DNA from: an uncultured Lewinella sp.
GTDB taxonomy: Bacteria > Bacteroidota > Bacteroidia > Chitinophagales > Saprospiraceae
Assembly (NCBI GenBank): GCA_913057725.1
Contig: CAJXOS010000056.1
Location: 1 to 36,559, forward strand
Direction: 5' to 3'
DNA: 36,559 bases
Below, in pieces: positions 27,620 to 35,938 of this stretch (position 1 is its first letter; each line of letters opens with the position of its first letter). A model generated the notes under the pieces. It ran no database searches and was not told the DNA's origin. It saw nothing but the letters and a program-made list of their open reading frames with translations. Position numbers and translations under genes: made by a program.

Positions 27620-27871
27620 CTAAGCCTCCAGCTCCACCTCCTTCAAAAACGCCACCACTTTTTCCGCCGGCATCTCACAGGGTTTGAGTAAATCTTCCTT
27701 CTGGGTTTGGTAGAAATTGAGACTAATGAAATCGTTCCCACCCAACTCCTCCGCAAAGACTTTGCTGGAACGCCCTTCATTGAAGATCGTTTTGGAAATA
27801 CCGTAGCGGCGACCTTGAAACTGCCCCTCGGAATAACCTTCAGGGATGCGATCAATGAGTGCCTTTATCAT
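27620..27871 (-). CDS. Small conserved-type hypothetical protein coupled to ligA
   Basis: The 83-residue protein begins MIKALIDRIPEGYSEG and contains YGISKTIFNEGRSSK, ELGGNDFISLNFY and LLKPCEMPAEKVVAFL. From memory, very similar small proteins are common in Bacteroidota and are sometimes mislabelled as peptide methionine sulfoxide reductase; I see no Msr catalytic motif. It has one cysteine, in a PCEMP context. Its start overlaps the ligA stop by 4 bases (27868-27871), implying translational coupling. Function unknown. Confidence 0.8.
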   Translation of the reverse strand: MIKALIDRIPEGYSEGQFQGRRYGISKTIFNEGRSSKVFAEELGGNDFISLNFYQTQKEDLLKPCEMPAEKVVAFLKEVELEA

Positions 27872-30012
27872 CCGATCAGGGCTAAAAATTCTTCTTCGGT
27901 CAGGATCTCTACTGTGCCCAAAGCTTGTGCTTTTTTCAGTTTCGAGCCTGCCTTTTCGCCTACTACCAAGATGTTTAGATTGCCACTTACGGCACTGATG
28001 TTCTTAGCGCCTGCGGCCGCTGCTTTTTCCTGGGCCTCTTTGCGGCTCATTTGCTGTAGGCTTCCCGTAAAGAGAATGGTTTTCCCAACAAACGGACCTT
28101 CCGTCACGGCAGCCTTAGGCTTGTCATCCTCAGTTTGCGATAGGTTCACACCTAATTCTTCCATCAGACGGAGCTGCTGTACGTTGCGTTGTACCCCAAA
28201 CCAGGCCATTACATTTTTGGCTACCGTAGGGCCAATGTCCTTGATCGCTAAGAAGTCTTCCTCTGTCCAATCCGCTAACTCCATCATGTGATCTACTTCG
28301 GCAGCCAGCAACTTGGCGGAGCGCTTACCCAAGTGATGTACAGAAAGGCTCACCAGTACACGCCACATCGGGCTTAGCTTAGCTTGCTCGATTGAGCTAC
28401 GAAGGTTCTCCACTGATTTGGAACCAAAACCTTCCATTTGAGCAATCTCATCGTAAGGCAAACGGTACACATCGGCCATGGTACGGAGCCAGCCATATTC
28501 GTAGAACAGCTCCACATATCTACGCCCCATACCATCGATATCCATTGCTGCTTTGGAGACGTGGAAAATAATGCGCTGCAGATCTTGAGCACCACAGACA
28601 CAGTTAGGGCAACGCCAGGCCGCTTCACCTTCCTCCCGAATCAGCTCTATGACTTCTTCCGTGAAATTGATCGGACAGTTTTTGGGCCATTCGATGGGTT
28701 GCTCACTACCATCACGAAGGTCGTCCATCGCTTTAACGATGTAAGGGATCACATCTCCAGCGCGTTCGATCAAAACCTGATCACCAATACGGAGGTCTTT
28801 TTCGTTGATAAAATCTTCGTTGTGCAGACTAATGCTACTGATAGTAACACCCGCTAAACTCACCGGCTCCGTTTTAGCCACGGGTGTAATCGTACCGATT
28901 TTACCTACCTGGTATTCTACATCCAGTAGTGTCGTAGTAGCCTGCTTGGCAGCAAATTTATAGGCAATAGCCCAACGTGGGTGATGGCTCGTATGGCCCG
29001 CCCGCTCCTGTAATCTGCGATCGTTCACCTTAACCACCATACCATCCACCTCATAGGGATACGCTTCTCGGCCTTTTTCCCAATTGACGCAGAAGTCAAC
29101 TACCTCGGCAATATTCTTGCACAGCTTGCGCTCTGTACCATCCGTCGGCACTTTGAACCCAAGCTTTGCTAGCATATACAGGCTCTCGTAGTGGGTATCA
29201 AAATTCTCAAGTGCATTGTTGCCATTGGCATCCTCGGCAAATCCTAGTGTGTACAAGAAGGCCTCCAAACCTCGTTCGGCTACCTCCTTAGGATCTTTCA
29301 TGCGCAAACCTCCCGTAGCCGTGTTCCGTGGATTGGCAAAAAGAGACAAGCCTGCCTCCTGACGTTTGCGGTTAATATCCTCAAAACGATCCTTGCGAAT
29401 GATCACCTCACCACGCAATTCCACCTTTGCAATATTGTGCTTACTAAACTCGGCTGAGAGTGGTACGGAACGAATTACGCGGGCATTCGCCGTCATTTCT
29501 TCGCCCTGTTGGCCATTACCTCGAGTAGCACCTCGGGCCAGCTGATCATTTTCATAGACTAAGGCGATACTTCCCCCATCGAACTTTGGCTCTACAGCAT
29601 AAGCAATATCCTGATCGGCATCGATATTCAGCATCCGTTTCACTTGCTGGTCAAACTCCTGCAAGTCTTCCGCATTATAGCTGTTCGCCAGGGATAGCAT
29701 CGGTGTCAAGTGATCCACAGAGGGAAAATCATTGCCCACATCACTAGATACGCGCTGCGTTGGGGAATCCGGACGCACCAGTTCTGGATGGGCCGCTTCC
29801 AGGGCTTCTAACTGCTTGAATAGTTGGTCATACTCAAAATCACTCAGGAGGGGATCATTCTGAATGTAATAGCGCCACTCATGGAAAACGATCAACTCTT
29901 GCAACTGGCTCATCTGATCTACCACCGTCTGCTTAGCCACCTCATCTGTCTTTGCCAAATACGCCTTCGAGCGCGCCACTAGGGACTTTTGTTCTGCCGA
30001 ACTATATTTCAT
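27868..30012 (-). CDS. ligA: NAD-dependent DNA ligase LigA
   Basis: The 714-residue protein has the full LigA order. The Ia domain (about 35-100) contains HEWRYYIQNDPLLSDFEYDQ. The adenylation domain has the nucleophile motif VEPKFDGGS (K143), and ELRGEV, RNTATGGLR and YEVDGMVVKVN follow. The OB fold (about 360-435) is followed by a zinc-finger region, HhH repeats (e.g. MEGFGSKSVENL) and a BRCT domain (about 640-714: FVGKTILFTGSL). It seals nicks in replication and repair using NAD+. The zinc region is unusual: the first pair is C446-P-I-N449 instead of CPxC, while CPNCVC (C468, C471, C473) has an extra cysteine that could substitute. The protein is somewhat longer than the usual ~670. It is the first gene of a minus-strand run and shares a divergent promoter region with the 30115 gene. 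Confidence 0.97.
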   Translation of the reverse strand: MKYSSAEQKSLVARSKAYLAKTDEVAKQTVVDQMSQLQELIVFHEWRYYIQNDPLLSDFEYDQLFKQLEALEAAHPELVRPDSPTQRVSSDVGNDFPSVDHLTPMLSLANSYNAEDLQEFDQQVKRMLNIDADQDIAYAVEPKFDGGSIALVYENDQLARGATRGNGQQGEEMTANARVIRSVPLSAEFSKHNIAKVELRGEVIIRKDRFEDINRKRQEAGLSLFANPRNTATGGLRMKDPKEVAERGLEAFLYTLGFAEDANGNNALENFDTHYESLYMLAKLGFKVPTDGTERKLCKNIAEVVDFCVNWEKGREAYPYEVDGMVVKVNDRRLQERAGHTSHHPRWAIAYKFAAKQATTTLLDVEYQVGKIGTITPVAKTEPVSLAGVTISSISLHNEDFINEKDLRIGDQVLIERAGDVIPYIVKAMDDLRDGSEQPIEWPKNCPINFTEEVIELIREEGEAAWRCPNCVCGAQDLQRIIFHVSKAAMDIDGMGRRYVELFYEYGWLRTMADVYRLPYDEIAQMEGFGSKSVENLRSSIEQAKLSPMWRVLVSLSVHHLGKRSAKLLAAEVDHMMELADWTEEDFLAIKDIGPTVAKNVMAWFGVQRNVQQLRLMEELGVNLSQTEDDKPKAAVTEGPFVGKTILFTGSLQQMSRKEAQEKAAAAGAKNISAVSGNLNILVVGEKAGSKLKKAQALGTVEILTEEEFLALIG

Positions 30013-30037
30013 AGAAATGCATCTTAAATACTGCAGC

Positions 30038-30045
30038 CAAAGTTA
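30038..30045 (-). promoter_or_regulatory. Candidate -7 promoter element TAACTTTG for ligA
   Basis: The minus strand matches TAnnTTTG, 25 bases before the ligA start. Together with the plus-strand TACCTTTG at 30084-30091 it forms a compact back-to-back promoter pair only 38 bases apart. The -33 halves would therefore overlap; neither has a TTG at ideal spacing. Confidence 0.55.
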
Positions 30046-30083
30046 GCACTTTGCGCAAGAATTAGGGTGTGCCAAGCGTTCCT

Positions 30084-30091
30084 TACCTTTG
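30084..30091 (+). promoter_or_regulatory. Candidate -7 promoter element TACCTTTG for the 30115 gene
   Basis: This is an exact TAnnTTTG match 23 bases before the start at 30115, identical in sequence to the one before the OmpH-like gene (34272-34279), including the following GCGC/GCGCTCC-type context. A TTTG at 30050-30053 lies 30 bases upstream, longer than usual. Confidence 0.5.
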
Positions 30092-30114
30092 CGCCAAGAC
30101 AATAAATTTATGCT

Positions 30115-30705
30115 ATGCGGAAGCAGTGGTCATTATTGCTAGTAATACTGATTGGAGGAATGCTGAGCTTGTCAGCTCAGGAAACCATAAATTGCCCTAT
30201 CGCCTTCGATGAGGTGGATCCTTTTGACAGTATACGGACCATTGCCTCGGAGAAGGTAGCATTGGGCTACCTCATCCCCAGTAAGTATGAGACCGTGGAT
30301 GGTCCGAAAATTATTGAGGAGGCTGAAGCTATCTTGATTTACAGTGAGAATGACAGCATCAGCGGCTTTTTCTTCAACTTGGTCATGCCAGAGTATAAGC
30401 TCCAGCCCATCCCTTCCGGCATCAATGTAAAGATGCTCTTGGATGACGATTCCATTATTGGTCTATACAATTTTCCCGACGAGGGAGAATTTGACCGCAC
30501 GATCAACATGCGAGTTTATCAGCACACCTGTGCCGTACCACTCGATTACTTCTACAAGCTAGCCTATCATAAGGTAGCTCAGATCCGGGTCGAATACGAC
30601 CGACAAAACCGCACCTTGAAGCTCAACGACAAGCAACAAGAAGCCCTCAGAACCGCCATTCAATGCGTAGGAAGGCAAATTGGTTTGTATCCGATAAATC
30701 CCTAG
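30115..30705 (+). CDS. Exported protein of unknown function
   Basis: The 196-residue protein has a good signal peptide (MRKQWSLLLVILIGGMLSLSAQ). The mature part has a conserved-looking strand pattern (ILIYSENDSISGFFFNLVMP, then DDSIIGLYNFPDEGEFD) and three cysteines (CPIAF, HTCAVP, IQCVGR). I do not recognise the family. It lies 118 bases upstream of a TonB-dependent receptor on the same strand and might be cotranscribed, but no close spacing proves it. Periplasmic or surface location is inferred. Confidence 0.78.
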   Translation: MRKQWSLLLVILIGGMLSLSAQETINCPIAFDEVDPFDSIRTIASEKVALGYLIPSKYETVDGPKIIEEAEAILIYSENDSISGFFFNLVMPEYKLQPIPSGINVKMLLDDDSIIGLYNFPDEGEFDRTINMRVYQHTCAVPLDYFYKLAYHKVAQIRVEYDRQNRTLKLNDKQQEALRTAIQCVGRQIGLYPINP

Positions 30706-30823
30706 TGCAAGTAACAAACATCTTTTGGCAGGGATGGTATATATGAGGGAAGCGGCTATTGGGCAGTGTTCATGAATTAGAATTGGCAATTTTCGAACTG
30801 TCCTTAGCCTGTAAGCAAGAACG

Positions 30824-33319
30824 ATGTTATTACGTGTCCTAACCATTTTTACACTAACTCTGTTTTTTGGGACCACGGCCCAAACACAAGACCAATTGCT
30901 CCTGACCGTTACGGATGCATCAGAGGGCGCACTTGAAGGTGCTACCATTACTACGCTACCACAACATCAAGCTTATTTCACCAATGCCCTCGGCCAAGCC
31001 AAAGTGCCGAAGACGGATAGTTTACTCATCAACTACCTCGGTCTAGAATCGCGGATCATTAGTTGGGGCAATGCCCTTTCCCAAGGGGGCAGGATACAGT
31101 TGTCAGGTGCAGGGGTAGCACTCCCAGAAATCGTGGTAGGCGATAAATCTTTCCGCCGAGACCTTAGCCAGCAACAAGTCCGTATTGCCGCCCTGGATAT
31201 TCAAAGAGTACAAGCCAATACACCAGCCGAAGCGCTTAGCGCAACAGCCGGAGCATTTGTACAAATGAGTCAACTGGGAGGAGGAAGCCCTGTGCTTCGT
31301 GGCTTTGAGGCGAATAGGGTTCTACTTGTCATTGATGGCATCAGAATGAATAATGCGATCTATCGTAGTGGCCACCTACAGAATGCCATCACTATCGATG
31401 AAAATGCCCTGTCCTCACTGGAAGTAAGCTACGGCCCTGGTGCTCTGGCCTACGGAAGCGATGCCATCGGTGGTCTGATTCATTTCAAGACTAAAAGCCC
31501 AAAACCACACGGACAAGATCGCAAAACATGGTCGGGCGGAGCTAGCTTTCGTTATGGCACCGCTGCCAGAGAACAATCACTGACTACCGACTTGGTTTAC
31601 CAATCAAAATACTGGTCATCCTACACCAATTTCACCGCCAGCCGCTTTGGAGACCTAAAAGCAGGTAGCCGTCGCCCGGAGGCTTATCCTGATTTTGGCC
31701 GACGACCCTTCTACGCACAACGTGTGAACGGAGAAGACATCATACAATCCAACAATGATCCTGACCGACAAATTGGAAGCGGATATGACCAACTCGACTT
31801 GCTCCAAAAAGTCAGTTGGCAAGCCCAACGCAAACTCTTATTGACCCTCAACTTGCAGTATTCCACCTCTTCGAATGTACCTCGTTATGACCGGCTCATT
31901 GAAACCCGTAACGACCAGCCACGATTTGCCGAGTGGTACTACGGCCCACAGGAAAGAGCACTAGCAGCCTTGAGCGTTGACTGGGAGGTAAACCGGCCTT
32001 GGGCAGATAAATTAAGATTTATTGCAAGCTACCAATCCATAGCTGAAGACCGCTTTGATCGTCCCTTTGGTAGCCCTTGGCGCGAGGAGAGTTTAGTGCA
32101 AGTAAATCTGGGTGCGATCACTATCGATGCTCACAAGCGGATTCGCACAAGGGCTAGCATACAGTATGGCATTGAGGTACGTAGCGAAGCGGTAGAAGCA
32201 TCGGCAGCTCGCCAATCGCTCGAAGACGATAGCCTAATCAGAGATGTGAACACTCGCTACCCGAGTGCTGGAAGCAGCCTCGACAGCTACAGTGCTTTTT
32301 TACAATATCAGCAGCACAGTAAGGATTCAAGTTTACTCTGGGAAAGCGGATTACGATGGACAAGACGTGAATTATTTGCTCAGTTCGGTGAGAACGATCC
32401 AATTGCCTGGCCCGACACCTACCTGGACGGAATAGACAATCTCAACAACGTCTTCAACGCAGCAACAGGGCTCCGTTGGCAAACTGGCCGTTGGCAGTGG
32501 CGAACGCACCTGGCCTCCGGTTTCAGAGCTCCCAATGTAGACGACTTCGCCAAATTCCGTGAAAACAACGGTTTTGTACAAATACCAAATCCTGACCTAG
32601 AACCGGAACGATCCATTTCTGCTGACGTCAGTGTCCGCTATCGCCAAAACAGAAACAGCCACGTACAACTAACGTTATATCGGACTTGGCTCAAAAACGC
32701 GATGGTGAGGGAAGATTTTCAATTACCTGACGGAGCCAACTCGTTTATCAGCCGAGGCGACACCCTATTTGTTCAGGCTATCGTAAATGCCGAACGCGCA
32801 AAGGTTTGGGGGATTTCTGCCAGTACCCAGCAGACATTAGCAAAAAATTGGCTCCTCCAAGGGCAACTACATTATACTTATGGCCGACGAGACTTTAAGG
32901 TAAACTCAGAGGAAACAGTAGAGGTTCCGCTTGACCATATCCCACCGCTCTACGGTCATCTGCAAATAGATTACCGAGAGAGCCGTTGGGAGTTTGGTTT
33001 ACAATGGCAGTTCCAAGCCCGCAAGGACTTAACAAACTACGCCGTTTCAAGTATCAGTAAGGAGAATGGCAATTTCATTCTCGATCAGGAAGGCACCTCG
33101 GACAACCTGGATCTAACGCCGATTGACTCTACCACTGGCACCTTCGCCGGTAGCTATGATTGGTCTATTTGGAATTTGAATGCCGCATATCGCGTCGGGC
33201 AATTCATGCGGATTAGGCTGAGGGTAGAAAACATCATGGATATCCACTATCGTCCATTTTCTTCTGGCATCAGCGCTCCGGGTCGCAACTTTGTGCTTGG
33301 CGTTTATAGTTGGTTTTAG
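30824..33319 (+). CDS. TonB-dependent receptor, haem/haemoglobin-receptor-like
   Basis: The 831-residue protein has a signal peptide (about 1-22), a short carboxypeptidase-like beta domain (about 24-100) and a TonB plug (about 115-230). The plug contains QLGGGSPVLRGFEANRVLLV, DGIRMNNAIYRSGHLQN and YGPGALAYGSDAIGG. A 22-strand-type barrel follows and ends in FVLGVYSWF, with the terminal aromatic residue typical of outer-membrane proteins. The NNAIYRSGHLQN block is typical of the TonB-dependent haemoglobin/transferrin/lactoferrin or haem receptor group of Bacteroidota. Iron or haem uptake is therefore likely but not shown, since no haemophore or haem-degradation gene is adjacent. It has no partner lipoprotein next to it. 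Confidence 0.92.
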   Translation: MLLRVLTIFTLTLFFGTTAQTQDQLLLTVTDASEGALEGATITTLPQHQAYFTNALGQAKVPKTDSLLINYLGLESRIISWGNALSQGGRIQLSGAGVALPEIVVGDKSFRRDLSQQQVRIAALDIQRVQANTPAEALSATAGAFVQMSQLGGGSPVLRGFEANRVLLVIDGIRMNNAIYRSGHLQNAITIDENALSSLEVSYGPGALAYGSDAIGGLIHFKTKSPKPHGQDRKTWSGGASFRYGTAAREQSLTTDLVYQSKYWSSYTNFTASRFGDLKAGSRRPEAYPDFGRRPFYAQRVNGEDIIQSNNDPDRQIGSGYDQLDLLQKVSWQAQRKLLLTLNLQYSTSSNVPRYDRLIETRNDQPRFAEWYYGPQERALAALSVDWEVNRPWADKLRFIASYQSIAEDRFDRPFGSPWREESLVQVNLGAITIDAHKRIRTRASIQYGIEVRSEAVEASAARQSLEDDSLIRDVNTRYPSAGSSLDSYSAFLQYQQHSKDSSLLWESGLRWTRRELFAQFGENDPIAWPDTYLDGIDNLNNVFNAATGLRWQTGRWQWRTHLASGFRAPNVDDFAKFRENNGFVQIPNPDLEPERSISADVSVRYRQNRNSHVQLTLYRTWLKNAMVREDFQLPDGANSFISRGDTLFVQAIVNAERAKVWGISASTQQTLAKNWLLQGQLHYTYGRRDFKVNSEETVEVPLDHIPPLYGHLQIDYRESRWEFGLQWQFQARKDLTNYAVSSISKENGNFILDQEGTSDNLDLTPIDSTTGTFAGSYDWSIWNLNAAYRVGQFMRIRLRVENIMDIHYRPFSSGISAPGRNFVLGVYSWF

Positions 33320-33349
33320 TGGTTCTTCGCGTATTGTTTTACTTCGCAT

Positions 33350-33386
33350 CGGGGGACGCTCAGGAACCTACGGGGGACGCTCAGGA
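33350..33386. repeat. Two 16-base direct repeats CGGGGGACGCTCAGGA
   Basis: The sequence CGGGGGACGCTCAGGA occurs at 33350-33365 and again at 33371-33386 (period 21, spacer ACCTA) in the 72-base gap between the convergent TonB receptor and glucosaminidase genes. It has no T-run or strong hairpin and is GC-richer than its surroundings. It may be a fragment of a dispersed intergenic repeat; copies elsewhere in the genome cannot be checked here. Confidence 0.75.
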
Positions 33387-33391
33387 GCTAA

Positions 33392-34144
33392 TTAGACATC
33401 GTATTGGTATAATTCTAGGTTTTCGATAATTCGAATGAGCTTATCAGCATAACGTGGATCGGTGGCGTAGCCGGCTTTTCTCAATCCGCGAGCCCAACCT
33501 TTATAATCAGTTGTCTTTAGACGGAATAGTGACCGATAGCGATCTTTTTCCAACACTTTAGAATGTGCCGCATAGCTTTCTTCTACACTGCCGAATTTGC
33601 GGAAGAAATCCTTGTGGTGATCGTCATTGAAGTTAGTACAGTGACCTTTACGACAGCTCTTCGAAAAGCACTTAATACCGAAGTGATTATTGTTTTCACG
33701 TGCCAGTCGACTCTCACCAATATTACTTTCCAGCAACCCTTGTGCCAGGGTAATACTAACTGGTATTCCATTCTTATCCATCTCATGCCGCGCCAGCTCA
33801 TGGTACTCACGTATGTAGGCCAATTGCTTGCGGCGCTTTTCTTTTTGTTGTGCGGTGAGGCCTGCCATCTTATCATCCGCAGGCATAGATACATTTTGCG
33901 CCTGCACTTCATCGTCCTCGAATGGGTCATAGAACAAGGAAGATGTCGTTGTGGTTAAGAAGCCACCTTCTCCTTTCTCCATCGAAAAGTTGATCGAAAT
34001 GTCTTTGTGGGTAACGATCCATCCCACTAACAATAACAATGATAGCCCCAACCAGCGGCGGCGGAACCAATCTTCGAAGCGATTCCAGTACAACTCAAAG
34101 GATGCCTTTATCTTAGCAGGAGTAAAATTTTCATATGACCTCAT
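33392..34144 (-). CDS. Membrane-anchored glucosaminidase (FlgJ/LytG-like peptidoglycan hydrolase)
   Basis: The frame opens at 34198, but the ATG at 34144 (MRSYENFTPAKIK…) gives a normal cytoplasmic N-terminus before a single hydrophobic anchor (about 30-45) and is preferred; the product is 250 residues. The extracytoplasmic part carries a mannosyl-glycoprotein endo-beta-N-acetylglucosaminidase domain (about 110-245). Its signature is SITLAQGLLESNIGESRLA (catalytic glutamate E139 in this numbering), then NNHFGIKCF and YAAHSKVL, and it ends with GYATDPRYADKLIRIIE. It should cleave glycan strands of the cell wall. It is convergent with the TonB receptor gene and divergent from the OmpH-like gene. 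Confidence 0.9.
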   Translation of the reverse strand: MRSYENFTPAKIKASFELYWNRFEDWFRRRWLGLSLLLLVGWIVTHKDISINFSMEKGEGGFLTTTTSSLFYDPFEDDEVQAQNVSMPADDKMAGLTAQQKEKRRKQLAYIREYHELARHEMDKNGIPVSITLAQGLLESNIGESRLARENNNHFGIKCFSKSCRKGHCTNFNDDHHKDFFRKFGSVEESYAAHSKVLEKDRYRSLFRLKTTDYKGWARGLRKAGYATDPRYADKLIRIIENLELYQYDV

Positions 34145-34247
34145 GACACTTTCTGTTTGAATATAAAACAAAATTAACAACAAAAGTTTTAAAAACAAAC
34201 ACTTAGTAACTTTTTTCGCCCATCCACTGCTTTTCTTTGACCTGCAC

Positions 34248-34279
34248 TTGCTGGTAATTTGGGATTAAACTTACCTTTG
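34248..34279 (+). promoter_or_regulatory. Promoter of the OmpH-like gene: TTG - 21 bases - TACCTTTG
   Basis: TTG at 34248-34250 and TACCTTTG at 34272-34279 are separated by 21 bases and match the Bacteroidota consensus TTG-N17-23-TAnnTTTG. The -7 element ends 24 bases before the start codon at 34304. This is the best complete promoter in the window. Confidence 0.7.
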
Positions 34280-34303
34280 CGCTCCACAAATGATTGAAAG
34301 CGA

Positions 34304-34816
34304 ATGAAAAAGATTTTGCTCGTTAGCGCGCTTGTACTGAGTGCCTTAGCAACCCTAACTGGCCAAGACCGTTATGGCCATCTAAACTTTGGAAACTTGA
34401 TTGCGCAAATGCCAGAGGCAATTGCAGCAAACGATAGCTTGGAAATTATGCAAGCTGGCATGGTAGCCCAAGGTGAGGCCATGGCCGCTCAATTCCAAAG
34501 AGATGCTAGCGAATTTATCAAGCAAGTACAGAGTGGAACATTGACTCCCGTACAACAGCAAACACAACAACAAGCATTAGAACAACGTCAGGTTGAGATC
34601 CAAAACTTTGAGCAAGTGATTGTTCAACAGATTGGAGAAGCTCGTAACCGCATGCTAGAGCCAATTGTTGCGCGAGCCGAAGAAGCTATTGAAGGCGTGG
34701 CAAAGGAAAATGGTTTTGTCATGATCTTCGACACCAGTGTCTTTAATTCTGTGATGTATGCTGCCGAAACGGAAGACATCATGTCTATGGTAAAGGCCAA
34801 GCTAGGTATCGAGTAA
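34304..34816 (+). CDS. OmpH/Skp family periplasmic chaperone
   Basis: The 170-residue protein has a signal peptide (about 1-20) followed by YGHLNFGNLIAQMPEA, the typical OmpH N-terminal strand. Long charged helices, rich in glutamine (about 45-120), form the tentacle coiled-coil. A C-terminal strand region with ENGFVMIFDTSVF and VMYA completes the body domain. Skp-type trimers hold unfolded outer-membrane proteins in the periplasm. The gene is monocistronic: it has its own promoter (34248-34279) and a strong terminator (34849-34893). It fits a window rich in outer-membrane proteins. Confidence 0.93.
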   Translation: MKKILLVSALVLSALATLTGQDRYGHLNFGNLIAQMPEAIAANDSLEIMQAGMVAQGEAMAAQFQRDASEFIKQVQSGTLTPVQQQTQQQALEQRQVEIQNFEQVIVQQIGEARNRMLEPIVARAEEAIEGVAKENGFVMIFDTSVFNSVMYAAETEDIMSMVKAKLGIE

Positions 34817-34848
34817 TTTCCCTTAGGAGGATTATTCTCTTACTAGGT

Positions 34849-34893
34849 ACAACCCGAGTTCCGAATATACTGGAGCTCGGGTTGTTTGTTTTT
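34849..34893 (+). terminator. Rho-independent terminator after the OmpH-like gene
   Basis: ACAACCCGAGTTCC (34849-34862) pairs with GGAGCTCGGGTTGT (34872-34885) as a 14-bp stem with a single GU pair and a 9-base loop, followed by TTGTTTTT. It begins 33 bases after the stop codon and is a textbook intrinsic terminator on the plus strand. Confidence 0.92.
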
Positions 34894-34926
34894 GAGCTGG
34901 ATGACACTTTTAGACAACAGGATTGA

Positions 34927-34998
34927 CATGTACGAACAAGTGCCTAAACGAATTTCCAAGTACCTTTAGGCGGTAGAGATTTACCTGTCATGTACGAA
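34927..34998 (+). promoter_or_regulatory. Leader region of the AraC-type gene with duplicated CATGTACGAA and a mini-ORF
   Basis: CATGTACGAA occurs at 34927-34936 and again at 34989-34998, where it spans the start codon of the regulator. The first copy starts a 13-codon frame MYEQVPKRISKYL ending at 34969. Between the copies is TACCTTTA (34961-34968), one base off the -7 consensus. The repeats could be a partial 5'-end duplication or paired binding sites; this is inference. Confidence 0.35.
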
Positions 34999-35826
34999 AA
35001 CCATATAACCAAGTTCTTAACGTCAAACGGATTACCGGTAGCAGCGTCACTGGAACTATCTGAGTATGATACGGCTGAGATCTACTATCCTGGCAATTAC
35101 CTCATCTTTGTGGATTCTGGCAGACTAGGTATTGAAGTTGGGGGAGAGGATTACATCGTTGAAGAAGGTGAATTTCTACTAGTGAAAAAATTCACGCAGG
35201 CAAACTATCGTAAGAACTGGGAAGAGGACCAGACCTTCTTCCGAGAATTTGTCTTCGTACTACATGACGATTTTATCAAAGATTCCATCCTCAGCTTTCC
35301 TACTCCAGTCAACGGTGCCAGTATTTCCAAGCCAGTAATCAAACTCACTAATTCTCCAATCCTGGAAGCTTTTATGCGGTCCATAGAAGTGTATATCAAC
35401 GCACAAGTTGAATTGGATGAGTCCATAATGAGCCTAAAAACCAGAGAGGTTTTGCATGGTCTATTGCAGGCAAAGCCAGAGCTCATTCATGCTTTCATAG
35501 ATTTCAGCCAACCGGCAAAAGCCGACTTACTCCGCTTCATGGAGCATAGCTTCACCCAGAATGTGTCTTTGGAGCAATTCGCCCAACTATCCGGTCGAAG
35601 TCTGGCGACCTTCAATCGCGATTTTCGCAAGATCTTTCAGATGCCTCCCTATCAATGGATCAAACAACAACGGCTGTCGCTTGCCAAACGCCTGCTCACC
35701 TACACCAGTAAGACGCCTTCTGTAGTTTACCTCGAGGTAGGTTTTGAAGACTTAGCCCATTTCAGCAGATCCTTTAAACAACACTTTGGTATCAATCCTT
35801 CGGCCATTCAAAAAGAAGTAGGATAG
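34990..35826 (+). CDS. AraC-family transcriptional regulator
   Basis: The 278-residue protein has an N-terminal cupin-like sensor region (about 25-165, e.g. GNYLIFVDSGRLGIEVGGED, then a YIVEEGEFLLV strand). The C-terminal double helix-turn-helix of the AraC type (about 172-278) has LEQFAQLSGRSLATFNRDFRK, then PYQWIKQQRLSLAKRLL and VYLEVGFEDLAHFSRSFKQH, ending FGINPSAI. The effector is unknown. It is followed 179 bases later by the dihaem cytochrome gene on the same strand, which it may control. The strong terminator before it separates it from the OmpH-like gene. Confidence 0.93.
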   Translation: MYENHITKFLTSNGLPVAASLELSEYDTAEIYYPGNYLIFVDSGRLGIEVGGEDYIVEEGEFLLVKKFTQANYRKNWEEDQTFFREFVFVLHDDFIKDSILSFPTPVNGASISKPVIKLTNSPILEAFMRSIEVYINAQVELDESIMSLKTREVLHGLLQAKPELIHAFIDFSQPAKADLLRFMEHSFTQNVSLEQFAQLSGRSLATFNRDFRKIFQMPPYQWIKQQRLSLAKRLLTYTSKTPSVVYLEVGFEDLAHFSRSFKQHFGINPSAIQKEVG

Positions 35827-35853
35827 TGTTATCGCGCCCATCGTTTGTTCGCA

Positions 35854-35863
35854 CATAATTATG
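35854..35863. promoter_or_regulatory. Short palindrome CATAATTATG between the AraC gene and the cytochrome gene
   Basis: CATAATTATG is a perfect 10-base palindrome in the AT-rich gap between the regulator and the cytochrome gene. It could be an operator but is short enough to occur by chance. Confidence 0.2.
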
Positions 35864-35938
35864 CGTACAATTCAAAATTGATAGAAGTAGTCAAGCAATG
35901 TGACACGCACAGACAAACGCTACCTCCTGGATATTCTG

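Noticed and set aside
27643..28291. Open frames antisense to or out of frame with ligA and the small gene beside it
   Set aside because: They are shadows of well-supported minus-strand genes and show no domain or signal features.
33389..33401. TTAGACAT near 33392, matching the end of the MITE-like element
   Set aside because: It falls in the stop/terminal codons of the glucosaminidase gene with no matching partner arm nearby, so it is a chance match.
34145..34198. Hydrophobic N-terminal extension of the glucosaminidase
   Set aside because: It comes from an AT-rich promoter stretch and would place a second hydrophobic segment before the real anchor; the ATG at 34144 is more sensible.
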